Shown one piece after another: positions 7,316 to 15,399 of a stretch of DNA of 29,302 bases. The position numbers and the translations under genes were made by a program. Position 1 is the stretch's first letter; each line of letters starts with the position of its first letter. Location: contig UQCL01000022.1 of assembly GCA_900539505.1 (NCBI GenBank), forward strand, positions 1 through 29,302, written 5' to 3'. The DNA is from an uncultured Campylobacter sp. (GTDB lineage: Bacteria; Campylobacterota; Campylobacteria; Campylobacterales; Campylobacteraceae). The notes under the pieces are model-generated. The model worked only from the letters and a program-made list of their open reading frames with translations. It searched no databases and was not told the origin of the DNA.

Positions 7316-7950
7316 ATAGCAGGGCTAGCTAGATGATAATACGGCGAGATCGAAATTAGCGTAGAAATTTTGCGGAGCTTTATGAATTTTATGAAATTTC
7401 GTGAAATTTTGTCTTTAAATTTTATTGCTGAGATTCCGCATATTGCGATAATGGCGATGGATAGTGATTTTAAAATTTCAGTATTTCAGAAGTTTAGAAT
7501 TTAATCTATGCCGTGGATTTTATTGACAGAATTTTGACTTGTCATAGACTTATCCATCGCGATATAGAGATTTAATCCATAATCTTAGTGCATCCCTGAA
7601 AGAGAAAAAATTGCGCAAACTAGCGAGTAGCTATGTAATCACAGCTGATATGGCAAAAATATCCGAAGAAGATCGCACGGGATAATTAATTTGCGAAGTA
7701 AATAAAATCAATTCACAAGGGAATGGGAATCTATCAATAAACAAGTAAAATTATTCATCGCAAAGCAAGCAAAATCGATCTGTAAATGGGTAGATCAAGC
7801 TTAAAACTAACTCGAAGTAGCCTGTAAATAAGCTAAATTGCAAGCAAGATAAATTTTAAGTAGGCATATTGTAGGAAAGTAAAATTTTAGATGAGATAAG
7901 TGGGATAAATCGATTTCAAATCATCGTAGAAGTTGGATGACGATCCTAAT
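7316..7950. other. AT-rich gene-free stretch
   Basis: I see no gene. The composition is AT-rich and the RAATTY spacing is irregular. Short open bits exist, for example about 25 codons from a TTG at 7611, but none has a ribosome site or family resemblance. A 10-bp inverted repeat, GCGATGGATA at 7454 and TATCCATCGC at 7551, is present. Together with 5853-6628 it brackets the Sel1-like gene and separates two blocks that are far apart in C. jejuni. Confidence 0.6.
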
Positions 7951-9333
7951 TTAAAGCCCCATTTTTCCGGGATTTAAGATACCTTTTGGATCGAACGCCC
8001 TTTTGATTGCGCGAAATAGCTCCATCTCTACTGCGCTAAAAGCTAGTGGCATAAATTCCGCCTTACTTAGTCCGATGCCGTGCTCGCCGCTGAGCGTACC
8101 GCCAAGATCAACTGCAGCTTTGAAAATTTCGGTGATTGCGTCATGTCCGCGTCGCACCTGAGCTTCATCTTTTTTGTCGGCGACCATGACGTTGGTGTGG
8201 ACATTGCCATCGCCCGTGTGCCCGAAGCAGGGCACGCGCACGCCGTATTTATCGCCGATGCGCGCGATACGGCGCAGTAGCTCGGGCAGCTGCGAGCGCG
8301 GGACGGTGATGTCCTCATTTAGCTTAAGCGTGCCGTAGATATTGATCGCCTGCGAGCAGTTGCGTCTCGCAAACCAAATGCCCGCACGCTCCTCTTCGCT
8401 TTCTGCGATGCGAAAGTCGCTCGCGCCGTTTTGAACAAAAATTTCTTTTATGAGCGCGAGCTCCTCCAAAAGCATTGCTTCTAAATTGCCGTCTGTTTCA
8501 CAGATCAAAATCGCGCCCGCGCCCTTCGGCAAGCCTTTGTGAAATTTCTCCTCGACCGCGGCTATGCACAGCGCGTCTAAAAATTCCATCGCCACGGGCG
8601 TGATGCCGGCTGCCATCGTCTTATACACGGCATTCATTGCTGCATCTACGCTAGGAAAGACGCCCATCGCGGTCTTTTTAAGCTTTGGCATCGGGATTAG
8701 TTTGAGCGTGATTTCGGTGATGACGGCAAGCGCGCCTTCGCTTGCGATTAAAATTCCTACCACGTTGAAGCCTGCGACATCTTTGATAGTGCGTTTGCCC
8801 GCTCGGATCACCTCTCCATTAGGTAGTACCGCACGCAGTGCCATTACGTAGTCTTTGGTGATGCCGTATTTTGCGGCGCGCATACCGCCGGAGTTTTCGG
8901 CGACATTGCCTCCTAGCGTGGAATAATCCTGGCTTGCGGGATCGGGCGGATAAAAAAGCCCGCGCGCTGCGGCTGCTTTTTGCAGATCGATATTTATGCA
9001 GCCGGGTTGGACTACGGCGAGTAGATTTTGCATGTCGATTTCTAGAATTTTATTCATATGTTTTTCAAATGCCAAAATCACTCCGCCGTTTGCGGCTAAA
9101 GATCCACCCGTAAAACCGCTACCTGCGCCTCTTGGAACTATGGGGATTAAATTTTCGTTGCAGAATTTTAAAATTTGACTGACATCGTCCTCACTTCGCG
9201 GGAAAAGCACGCCGTCCGGCAGACAGCGCCTTTTCGTCGCGTCGTAGCAGTATGCCGTGCGATGAGCCTCGTCAAAATAAGCGTTATCCGCGCCTAATAG
9301 ATTTGTAAAAAACGCTCGCGCGGCGCTATTCAT
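7951..9333 (-). CDS. glcD: FAD-linked oxidase, glycolate/D-lactate dehydrogenase GlcD type
   Basis: Oxidises a 2-hydroxy acid (glycolate or D-lactate) using FAD. At 460 residues it has the full family length. The N-terminal FAD-binding PCMH domain shows PRGAGSGFTGGS, PDPASQDYSTLGGNVAENS and GKRTIKDVAGFNVVG. The C-terminal FAD-oxidase domain shows CFGHTGDGNVHTNV and GTLSGEHGIGLSKAEFM and ends FDPKGILNPGKMGL. The ATG at 9333 lies inside the end of the pgbA-like gene (8-bp overlap), so the two are translated together. No GlcE or GlcF partner is present in the window, as with C. jejuni Cj1213c. The exact substrate cannot be told from sequence. Confidence 0.92.
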   Translation of the reverse strand: MNSAARAFFTNLLGADNAYFDEAHRTAYCYDATKRRCLPDGVLFPRSEDDVSQILKFCNENLIPIVPRGAGSGFTGGSLAANGGVILAFEKHMNKILEIDMQNLLAVVQPGCINIDLQKAAAARGLFYPPDPASQDYSTLGGNVAENSGGMRAAKYGITKDYVMALRAVLPNGEVIRAGKRTIKDVAGFNVVGILIASEGALAVITEITLKLIPMPKLKKTAMGVFPSVDAAMNAVYKTMAAGITPVAMEFLDALCIAAVEEKFHKGLPKGAGAILICETDGNLEAMLLEELALIKEIFVQNGASDFRIAESEEERAGIWFARRNCSQAINIYGTLKLNEDITVPRSQLPELLRRIARIGDKYGVRVPCFGHTGDGNVHTNVMVADKKDEAQVRRGHDAITEIFKAAVDLGGTLSGEHGIGLSKAEFMPLAFSAVEMELFRAIKRAFDPKGILNPGKMGL

Positions 9334-10054
9334 CGCCGTCTAAGCCCAGCAAATAGCGGTAGTGTTTGTCGTAATCGCTGATCGGGCCATTAGTAAAATC
9401 CCAAATGACGGTCTTTATCTCGCCCACGCGCGAGTAAAATGGCAGCTGATAATAAGCTACGCTGCCGCTAGCAAACGTACGCAAAGGCTTGAAGCTGCCG
9501 CAGTCGGCAAATACGCCTTGTTTATCCATCGCGATAAAAATCAGTCCGGCGCTGTTTTGCGCGCAAATTTTACGAAAATCGTCACGGCTGGGATTTGGCT
9601 TGTGGTTGTAGCTAAGATAGGCGCCGCCAAGATCTGGGTGGATAAAATTTATATTCGGAAAAGCCTTGATGACCTGCTCGTAAATTTCAGCGTTAGGCGC
9701 GACGATTATGGCGCGGTCATAGAGGAAATTTAAGATCACTTTATCGCCGCTTGAGGGTAAAATTTTAGGTAGCGGCAGCGCCTCTTGAGCTAACATATCA
9801 AAAACCTCAAATCGCACCTTCGCCTTGCCTGCGCTTTTTTGCGTCACGACTGCGCGCGCGATGATGGAGCTTGCGCCGCTACCGAAATTATGCATCACTA
9901 CTCCACTGCTGCCTACGGCAATTGTAGGGCTATCTGTGATCTCGCCCGAACCATCCTTTACACTAAGTAGGGCGGTTTCGTATCGCGGCATGTTAAATTC
10001 CGCCCCTATCGCCGCACTTAAAAATAGACCTAAAATAAGTAAAGCTTTTTTCAA
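9326..10054 (-). CDS. Plasminogen-binding protein PgbA N-terminal domain protein
   Basis: A 242-residue protein with a cleavable-looking signal peptide (KKALLILGLFLSAAIGAEF), so probably periplasmic or surface exposed. It resembles the PGBA_N family, named after the N-terminal domain of H. pylori PgbA and conserved as Cj1214c in C. jejuni. It lacks the lysine-rich C-terminal plasminogen-binding tail, so plasminogen binding should not be assumed. Blocks include MPRYETALLSVKDGSGEI, SSGVVMHNF, FLYDRAIIVAPN and IHPDLGGAYLSYN. The start is TTG at 10054 with AGGAGC at 10061-10066. It is first in a two-gene unit with glcD, divergent from the M23 peptidase gene, matching the C. jejuni arrangement. 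Confidence 0.82.
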   Translation of the reverse strand: MKKALLILGLFLSAAIGAEFNMPRYETALLSVKDGSGEITDSPTIAVGSSGVVMHNFGSGASSIIARAVVTQKSAGKAKVRFEVFDMLAQEALPLPKILPSSGDKVILNFLYDRAIIVAPNAEIYEQVIKAFPNINFIHPDLGGAYLSYNHKPNPSRDDFRKICAQNSAGLIFIAMDKQGVFADCGSFKPLRTFASGSVAYYQLPFYSRVGEIKTVIWDFTNGPISDYDKHYRYLLGLDGDE

Positions 10055-10083
10055 AATTCTGCTCCTGAATAAAATTTCGGCTA

Positions 10084-10089
10084 ATTATA
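10084..10089 (-). promoter_or_regulatory. Probable -10 box of the pgbA-like/glcD unit
   Basis: On the minus strand the sequence reads TATAAT in GTATAATTAG, 30 bp upstream of the TTG start. It is back-to-back with the promoter of the M23 peptidase gene, inside the 138-bp divergent intergenic region. Confidence 0.6.
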
Positions 10090-10152
10090 CATAAAACTTT
10101 GAAATTAGCGATAAAATTCCGCGGTATTTACGAAATATAAGCGTTTTTTCGT

Positions 10153-10158
10153 TACAAT
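10153..10158 (+). promoter_or_regulatory. Probable -10 box of the M23 peptidase unit
   Basis: TACAAT in CGTTACAATCCCGCCTTAAA lies 35 bp upstream of the ATG at 10193. The same word pattern, TACAATC(T/C)CGCCT, is found upstream of ilvC. Confidence 0.6.
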
Positions 10159-10192
10159 CCCGCCTTAAAATAATATTTCAAAGCGGTTTTAT

Positions 10193-11362
10193 ATGACTAG
10201 AATTTTTATATTGCTTTTTCTGTGGATAGGCGTAGTTTTTGCGAACAACCCCAGCGTAGAGAAGTTTGCCTGGCCCGATGGCGTGAGTCTGCTGCAATTT
10301 ATGGAAACCGCGGGCATTCCCGCGTCTGTATATTATGACCTGGATAAAGAGGATCAGGAGCTTGCCGCCGAGGTACGAGCTGGCGTGGAGTGTCAAATTT
10401 TGCGTGATCCAGCAGGCCGTGTCTCCCAGCTGCTAATCCCCGTCAGCGAGGAGCTTCAGATCCACATATACCGCGATAAATTCGGCACTTTTAGATTCGT
10501 TTATACTCCGATAGTTTATGAGGAAAACAGCTACTCTTTAGGAATTCAGATCGAAAGCTCGCCCTATCAAGATATCATCAAAGCTACGGGCAATGCAGCT
10601 TTAGCGAATGAGTTTATGCTTGTTTTTAAAAACGAGGTAAATTTTAAAAAGCTGCAAAAGGGCGATCGGCTCGTGATCCTATACGAGCAAAAAACGCGCC
10701 TTGGCAAGCCTTTTGGCGGAGTAAATATCACCGCAGGAATGATCGAGGAAAATAAAAAGCCCAAATCGCTATATTTTTTCGACGATAAATACTACGACCG
10801 AAGCGGTAAAAAGGTCGAATCTTTTCTACTAATCACGCCGCTTGTTTATACTAGAATTTCATCGTATTTTACCCCTAAAAGATTTCATCCGATTTTAAAG
10901 CGATATCGCGCGCACTTAGGCGTAGATTATGCAGCCCCCAAAGGCACTAGAGTAAATGCCGCAGGGGCGGGCAAGATTAGCTTTGTAGGGCGTAAAAACG
11001 GCTACGGCAACACCGTAGAGATCAACCACGGCGGCGGTATCAGTACGCTTTATGCGCATCTTAGCGGCTTTGCTAGCGGCACAAAAGCAGGCGTTAGTGT
11101 CAAGCAAGGTCAGTTAATCGCCTACGTAGGCTCGACCGGGCTTAGTTCGGGACCGCATCTGCACTTCGGACTTTATAAAAATAAGCAGGCTATAGATCCG
11201 CTTAAGGTAGTCAAGATTGAAAAAACTAACGTCATAAGCGCCGAAGAACTTAAATTTAAAGCTCTCGTCAAAGATATGGACGCCAGAATGGCTGCGGCTA
11301 AAGACGGCTCGAAAAACCCTGCTAAATTTGAAAACTACGAGTCACTTATCACGATAAATTAA
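10193..11362 (+). CDS. Peptidoglycan DD-endopeptidase/carboxypeptidase, M23 family (Csd3/Pgp3-like)
   Basis: Trims and cleaves peptidoglycan peptides in the periplasm. The homologues H. pylori Csd3 and C. jejuni Pgp3 are needed for helical cell shape. This 389-residue protein has an N-terminal signal segment (IFILLFLWIGVVFA) and a middle inhibitory/OapA-like region. The C-terminal LytM domain has zinc ligands in HLGVD (H241, D245) and HLHFG (H324, with H322 as the likely catalytic partner). The sequence around YGNTVEINHG and STLYAHLSGF is typical M23. The family length (about 400) and the position next to the pgbA-like gene and glcD match Cj1215, which is why I favour the Csd3/Pgp3 role over other M23 enzymes. 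The ribosome site before the ATG is weak. mgtE follows after 8 bp. Confidence 0.88.
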   Translation: MTRIFILLFLWIGVVFANNPSVEKFAWPDGVSLLQFMETAGIPASVYYDLDKEDQELAAEVRAGVECQILRDPAGRVSQLLIPVSEELQIHIYRDKFGTFRFVYTPIVYEENSYSLGIQIESSPYQDIIKATGNAALANEFMLVFKNEVNFKKLQKGDRLVILYEQKTRLGKPFGGVNITAGMIEENKKPKSLYFFDDKYYDRSGKKVESFLLITPLVYTRISSYFTPKRFHPILKRYRAHLGVDYAAPKGTRVNAAGAGKISFVGRKNGYGNTVEINHGGGISTLYAHLSGFASGTKAGVSVKQGQLIAYVGSTGLSSGPHLHFGLYKNKQAIDPLKVVKIEKTNVISAEELKFKALVKDMDARMAAAKDGSKNPAKFENYESLITIN

Positions 11363-11370
11363 GGCTGAAA

Positions 11371-12750
11371 ATGGAAAATAAAGAGCAGCTGGACGACGTC
11401 GAGGAAGCTAAGGCGCTTCTTGATGCGCATCTAGGCGATACGCTTGAGCATGAGCTGAGTGCTGCCGATCTTACGGAGCATTTAAAAACTCTAAAGAAGC
11501 ACGACGAAGAAAAATACGTAGAATTCTTAAAAAAGCTAGATCCTGAGGATCTTGCCGATGCTGCGCTTGAGATGCCAGAGCATATGCTCGAAGACGTCAT
11601 CGAAACTCTGCCTCACGAAAAGATCGTAAAAGCGATTGAGGAGCTCGAAAGCGACGATCAGGCGGAGCTTTTGCAAAACATCGGCGAAATCGACGAGGAC
11701 AAGGCCGAGCAGATTTTTTATGGGCTTGACGAGGACGATCGCCACGATATTCTTACTATCTCCAAATATAGCGAAGATGAGGCAGGCGCGTATATGCAAA
11801 CCGAGGTTTTTAGTGCCAGGCAGGATCAGACCCTGGGGCAGGCGGTCGAGATGCTGCGCGTTATGCGCGAAAAGGATGAGATCGAAAACGTCTTTCAGCT
11901 CTTTGTGCTCGATAAAAAGGGGCATCTGCTTACGAGCTTTTCGACGTCCGATCTGATTTTATACGATTTTTCGCTCACGCTGGAAGAAATTTCACAAAAA
12001 TTCGGCGCCGAAAACAAAATCCACTTCGCTACCGATACCGACAAGATCGATGACGTGATCAAGGATTTTGAGGAGTTCGACCTTAACGTCATCCCTGTTG
12101 TCGATGCTAACGGCATACTCATAGGGCGTATCACCGCCGACGATATCCACGATCTCATCCAAGAGCGCGCCACCGAGCAAATTTACAACCTCGCGGGCGT
12201 CGATGACGAAGCCGAAGATGATGAGACGACGATCTTTAAGGCGGGTCGCGCGCGCGCCTTGTGGCTGGCGGTAAATTTATGCACGGCGATCGTAAGCTCC
12301 ACGATCATCGGTCTTTTTGATGCCACTATCGAAAAGCTGGTCGCGCTCGCCGTGCTTATGCCAATAGTCGCCTCCATGGGCGGCAACACCGGCACGCAGG
12401 CGCTTACGGTAACCGTGCGCCGCCTAGCCTTGGGCGAGATAGCGTTTAAAGACAAAAAACAGGTTCTCTTTCGCGAGATCACGATCGCTTTCATAAATGG
12501 CCTCATTTTTGCTACGCTGATGGGGTTTGTGGCGTATTTTTGGTTCGGCATTAAGCTTTTGGGGCTGGTGATTGCGATGTCGATGGTGCTAAATTTAACG
12601 CTCGCGGGGCTTTTTGGCGCCGTCATTCCGATCACGCTTAAAAAATTAAATATCGATCCCGCCGTCGGCAGCTCCGTGCTGCTTACCACGGTAACGGACA
12701 TCGTAGGATTTTTTAGCTTTTTAGGACTTGCGACATGGATACTACTATAA
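11371..12750 (+). CDS. mgtE: Magnesium transporter MgtE
   Basis: An inner-membrane Mg2+ channel gated by cytosolic Mg2+. The 459 residues show the full domain order: an acidic N-terminal helical MgtE_N domain (residues about 20-130), paired CBS domains (about 135-265, including DDVIKDFEEFDLNVIPVVD and GRITADDIHDLI), a connecting helix, and five C-terminal membrane segments. The family signature MPIVASMGGNTGTQALTVTVRR is present, and TTVTDIVGFFSF carries the pore Asp (D443) matching the essential Asp of the last helix. It starts at an ATG preceded by TAAGGCTG, 8 bp after the M23 peptidase gene, and its end overlaps the Nudix gene by 16 bp. Confidence 0.96.
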   Translation: MENKEQLDDVEEAKALLDAHLGDTLEHELSAADLTEHLKTLKKHDEEKYVEFLKKLDPEDLADAALEMPEHMLEDVIETLPHEKIVKAIEELESDDQAELLQNIGEIDEDKAEQIFYGLDEDDRHDILTISKYSEDEAGAYMQTEVFSARQDQTLGQAVEMLRVMREKDEIENVFQLFVLDKKGHLLTSFSTSDLILYDFSLTLEEISQKFGAENKIHFATDTDKIDDVIKDFEEFDLNVIPVVDANGILIGRITADDIHDLIQERATEQIYNLAGVDDEAEDDETTIFKAGRARALWLAVNLCTAIVSSTIIGLFDATIEKLVALAVLMPIVASMGGNTGTQALTVTVRRLALGEIAFKDKKQVLFREITIAFINGLIFATLMGFVAYFWFGIKLLGLVIAMSMVLNLTLAGLFGAVIPITLKKLNIDPAVGSSVLLTTVTDIVGFFSFLGLATWILL

Positions 12751-13322
12751 AAAATTTTAAAATTTCCGAGCTTAAAAGCTCGAATTTCGTTAAACCCTTT
12801 CGCTTAAATTTTGAAATGGACGGCGTGGCGCGCGCGTGGGACTGCGTCAAGGTGCATGATAGCGTCTCAATTTTGCTTTATCATACGCAGCGCGACGCGC
12901 TTTTGCTCGTCAAGCAGTTTCGCCCCAGCGTGTGGTTTTATCAAGAGGAGGGCTTAATCAACTCGCCTGAGAAGGGCTACACCTATGAGCTTTGCGCTGG
13001 CATTTTGGACAAGGGTATCAGCGAGGAGCAAACGGCGATCGAAGAGGTGCTCGAAGAGACGGGATACGCCGTGAAGGATCTGAAATTTATCACGAGCTAC
13101 TACAGCGCCCTGGGCTTTGCGGCGAACCGTCAAATTTTATACTTCGTGTGCATCGACGAATCGATGAAGCTAGGTCGCGGCGGCGGCGTGGACGGCGAGA
13201 AGATCGAGCTTTTCTACCTGCCTGCGGCCAAGGCGCGAGAGTTTATGTTTGACGAAAAGATCGTGCGCGCGCCGGGGCTGATCCTAGCATTTCAGTGGTT
13301 TTTGAGCGAGTTTAAAGTTTAG
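12735..13322 (+). CDS. Nudix hydrolase, UDP-sugar diphosphatase (NUDT14)-like
   Basis: A 195-residue cytosolic Nudix enzyme that should hydrolyse a nucleoside diphosphate linked to another group, probably a nucleotide sugar. The core shows VSILLYHTQRDALLLVKQFRP, then a tyrosine-rich segment leading to ELCAGILDKGISEEQTAIEE and the Nudix helix EEVLEETGY at residues 103-111. The usual RE of the Nudix box is EE here, and the segment preceding it resembles NUDT14-type UDP-glucose pyrophosphatases more than ADP-ribose pyrophosphatases. The substrate is inferred from that resemblance only. The ATG lies within the mgtE 3' end (16-bp overlap), suggesting translational coupling. Confidence 0.85.
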   Translation: MDTTIKNFKISELKSSNFVKPFRLNFEMDGVARAWDCVKVHDSVSILLYHTQRDALLLVKQFRPSVWFYQEEGLINSPEKGYTYELCAGILDKGISEEQTAIEEVLEETGYAVKDLKFITSYYSALGFAANRQILYFVCIDESMKLGRGGGVDGEKIELFYLPAAKAREFMFDEKIVRAPGLILAFQWFLSEFKV

Positions 13323-13389
13323 CGGCGAGGTGGAATTTCGCGTGCTGCTGCGCGTTTTTATGTCTCGGCTTTAAATTTAAAGGACGGCG

Positions 13390-14289
13390 ATGAGGGTTTT
13401 ATTTAGGCTATGCGTTATCGCGGCATGCCTTTATGCGGCGATCTCGGCGGTACTTTATATCTTTCAGGAGCGGCTGATATTTTTGGGCGAGCCGTTAGAT
13501 AAAAACTTCAAATTTAGCTTTGAAAATTCCGAATTCATTGGATTTGTGAATGCGCCAGAGAACGGCGCGCATTTAGATATGCAGGCGTCCGCTACGCAAA
13601 ATAGTGTGGCGACAAACGGCACTGCTGCGATAAAATTTCAAGAGATCAATATCCCGTTTGAGGGCGGGGCGATAAACGGGCTGAAATTTAGCACGACAGA
13701 GCCTAAAGGCGCGATTTTGTTCTTTCACGGCAACTTCGGCGACGTGAGCGGCTGGGGCGCATACGGCGCGGATTTTGCGGCTTTGGGATACGATTTTTAT
13801 ATTTTCGATTATCCGGGCTACGGCAAATCGGACGGCAAAATTTCATCGCAGCAGCAGCTTTTAGCGAGCGCCGATGCGATGAGCCGCTACGTTTTAGAGC
13901 AGCATTCGCCAAGTAAGCTCGCGATGATCGGCTACTCGATCGGAAGCGGCATCGCGGCGCAGCAGGCTGCGAAGTGGGATGCGACGCGGCTGATTTTGCT
14001 CGCGCCATATTTTAGCTTCGAGCGGCTCGCGCACGAAAAGATCCCCTTTGTGCCTAAATTTTTGATCCGATATAAGATTCCGACCGCGGAATTTTTGCAC
14101 GCGGCAAGCGGCACTCAGATCACGCTCATCCACGGAGCCGCCGACGAGCTGATACCGGTGCAGCACTGCCGCGATCTTGCGGGATCTCTTAAGGCGGGCG
14201 ATCTATTTTACGAAATAGCCGCCGCGCCGCACAACGGACTGCTGGCAATGCCCGAGATTTGGGAAATTTTAAAAGAAAGGCTGCGCTAA
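13390..14289 (+). CDS. Membrane-anchored alpha/beta hydrolase (BEM46/YqiA-like)
   Basis: A serine hydrolase of unknown substrate. The 299 residues begin with a membrane or signal segment (residues 1-25, LFRLCVIAACLYAAISAVLY). The hydrolase fold shows the oxyanion block FFHGNFGDVSGW, IFDYPGYGKSDG, the nucleophile elbow GYSIGSG with S183, an Asp in HGAADELIP (D252) and a His in APHNGLL (H281), so the catalytic triad is complete. Residues about 56-80 (NAPENGAHLDMQASATQNSV) look like a low-complexity insert before the first core strand. The ATG at 13390 follows AAAGGACGGCG. The gene is 67 bp downstream of the Nudix gene and may belong to the same transcript. Confidence 0.85.
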   Translation: MRVLFRLCVIAACLYAAISAVLYIFQERLIFLGEPLDKNFKFSFENSEFIGFVNAPENGAHLDMQASATQNSVATNGTAAIKFQEINIPFEGGAINGLKFSTTEPKGAILFFHGNFGDVSGWGAYGADFAALGYDFYIFDYPGYGKSDGKISSQQQLLASADAMSRYVLEQHSPSKLAMIGYSIGSGIAAQQAAKWDATRLILLAPYFSFERLAHEKIPFVPKFLIRYKIPTAEFLHAASGTQITLIHGAADELIPVQHCRDLAGSLKAGDLFYEIAAAPHNGLLAMPEIWEILKERLR

Positions 14290-14572
14290 TTTAACGGCGG
14301 CTCGGCGTAAAATTCCACGCAGAATTCGACTGCTAAATTTTAAAATTTTACGCAAAATTCCGCGCGGGCTAGGTCGTCGTAAAATTTCATAAAATTTTAT
14401 AGCGGCAAAACACGGCGCCAAAACAAGGGCGCAATTTCAAATCAAAATTTACGCGCCGTTAGCTGCAAATATAGAGCCCGTCTTGTTGGCGCTAAATTAT
14501 TTCTAGTGCGCACGTGCCGTAAATTTAAAGCTAAAATTTGCGCCAGACTGCGACGCCGTATTTTATCCGCGT

Positions 14573-14701
14573 AGAATTCTGCCGCGTAGAATTTTATCTA
14601 GCGAAATTCTGTCTCGCAAAATTCTATCTCGTAGAATTTTAATTCACCGCGCTCAAATTTTATCCGCCGCTCTGAAATTTATCTCACCGCGCCTAAATTT
14701 C
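14573..14701. repeat. RAATTY tandem array with exact 15-bp then 20-21-bp period
   Basis: AATT cores start at 14575, 14590, 14605, 14620 and 14635 (four successive steps of exactly 15 bp), then at 14656, 14676 and 14696 (steps of 21, 20 and 20 bp). All eight are RAATTY: GAATTC, GAATTT, AAATTC, AAATTC, GAATTT and three AAATTT. The unit approximates CCGCGTAGAATTYTATCT in the first part and CCGCGCTCAAATTTTATC in the second. Confidence 0.92.
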
Positions 14702-14743
14702 TCCCGCCCGTCGCGCTTTACCCAAATTTATATTTAGTTGTTG

Positions 14744-14749
14744 TAAAAT
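14744..14749 (+). promoter_or_regulatory. Probable -10 box of the TRIC-argD-rsmD operon
   Basis: TAAAAT in AGTTGTTGTAAAATGCG lies 33 bp upstream of the ATG at 14782 and directly after the repeat array. Confidence 0.5.
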
Positions 14750-14781
14750 GCGTTTTTAAAAGGATTTTAGCGGTTTGTGAT

Positions 14782-15399
14782 ATGAGTATTTTAGAGTTTA
14801 CGGAGTGCGTAGGCATCGCTTCGGCGGCGCTTAGCGGGTTTTTATTCGGCGTAAAGAAGGGCTGCGATTGGCTTGGGATCTTTATCGCGGCGTTTTTGAC
14901 GGCGCTTGGCGGCGGGATTATGCGCGACACCTTGGTAAGCCGCGAAATCTACTCGTTCACGCACTACGCGCCCGTAACCATCGTACTCGCGGTAAGCGCC
15001 GTAGCCATTTTTGCCAAGCTTTACGAAAACCGCGATTTAGAGGGTAAATTTTTATTTATTCTAACCGATGCGATCGACGTCATAAGCTTTTCGATCGTGG
15101 GAGCGATGGTCGCGCTAAGCTACAATCACAACGTTTTTGGCGTGGTGCTAATCGCGTTTTGCAATGGCGTGGGCGGCGGCATTTTGCGCGACGTACTGCT
15201 GAATGAAGTGCCGTGGTTTTTGCATACGGGGCTTTATGGCACGATAAGTATGGGCGTGGGCTTGATATATTTCGTGCTTGATGGATTGGGGCTTAGCGGC
15301 GTAGTTTCGGTGCTTATTTTGCTGGTTTTAGGGGTTGCGTTTCGCATGGTGGCTTATTACAAATCTTGGCATCTGCCTAAAGTGGAGTACAAACAATGA
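14782..15399 (+). CDS. TRIC cation channel family (UPF0126/YicG-like) membrane protein
   Basis: A 205-residue inner-membrane protein with six to seven hydrophobic segments. Two internal repeats each carry a Gly-rich signature: LGGGIMRDTLV near residue 45 and VGGGILRDVLL near residue 135. That duplicated pattern is diagnostic of the prokaryotic TRIC (trimeric intracellular cation channel) family, shown to conduct monovalent cations; the physiological role in bacteria is unclear. The ATG at 14782 has AAAAGGATTTT about 20 bp upstream and GGTTTGTGAT nearer, so the ribosome site is not strong. It is the first gene of a six-gene run. Its stop overlaps the argD start as ATGA. Confidence 0.88.
   Translation: MSILEFTECVGIASAALSGFLFGVKKGCDWLGIFIAAFLTALGGGIMRDTLVSREIYSFTHYAPVTIVLAVSAVAIFAKLYENRDLEGKFLFILTDAIDVISFSIVGAMVALSYNHNVFGVVLIAFCNGVGGGILRDVLLNEVPWFLHTGLYGTISMGVGLIYFVLDGLGLSGVVSVLILLVLGVAFRMVAYYKSWHLPKVEYKQ

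Larger units (their letters stand above)
14290..14781. other. Gene-free stretch dominated by RAATTY repeats
   Basis: No gene is seen. The sequence is a succession of RAATTY cores separated by short GC-rich words. In 14308-14360 cores occur about every 8-13 bp. From 14573 to 14701 the array becomes strictly regular (separate entry). The promoter of the next operon lies at the right end. Confidence 0.75.

Noticed and set aside
7454..7560. An inverted repeat as ends of a small mobile element
   Set aside because: Only 10 bp match, spacing is about 90 bp, and no target duplication or second copy is seen.
14573..14701. A CRISPR or integron-type array
   Set aside because: Units of 15-20 bp with a 6-bp conserved core have no room for repeat plus spacer, and no integrase or cas gene is near.
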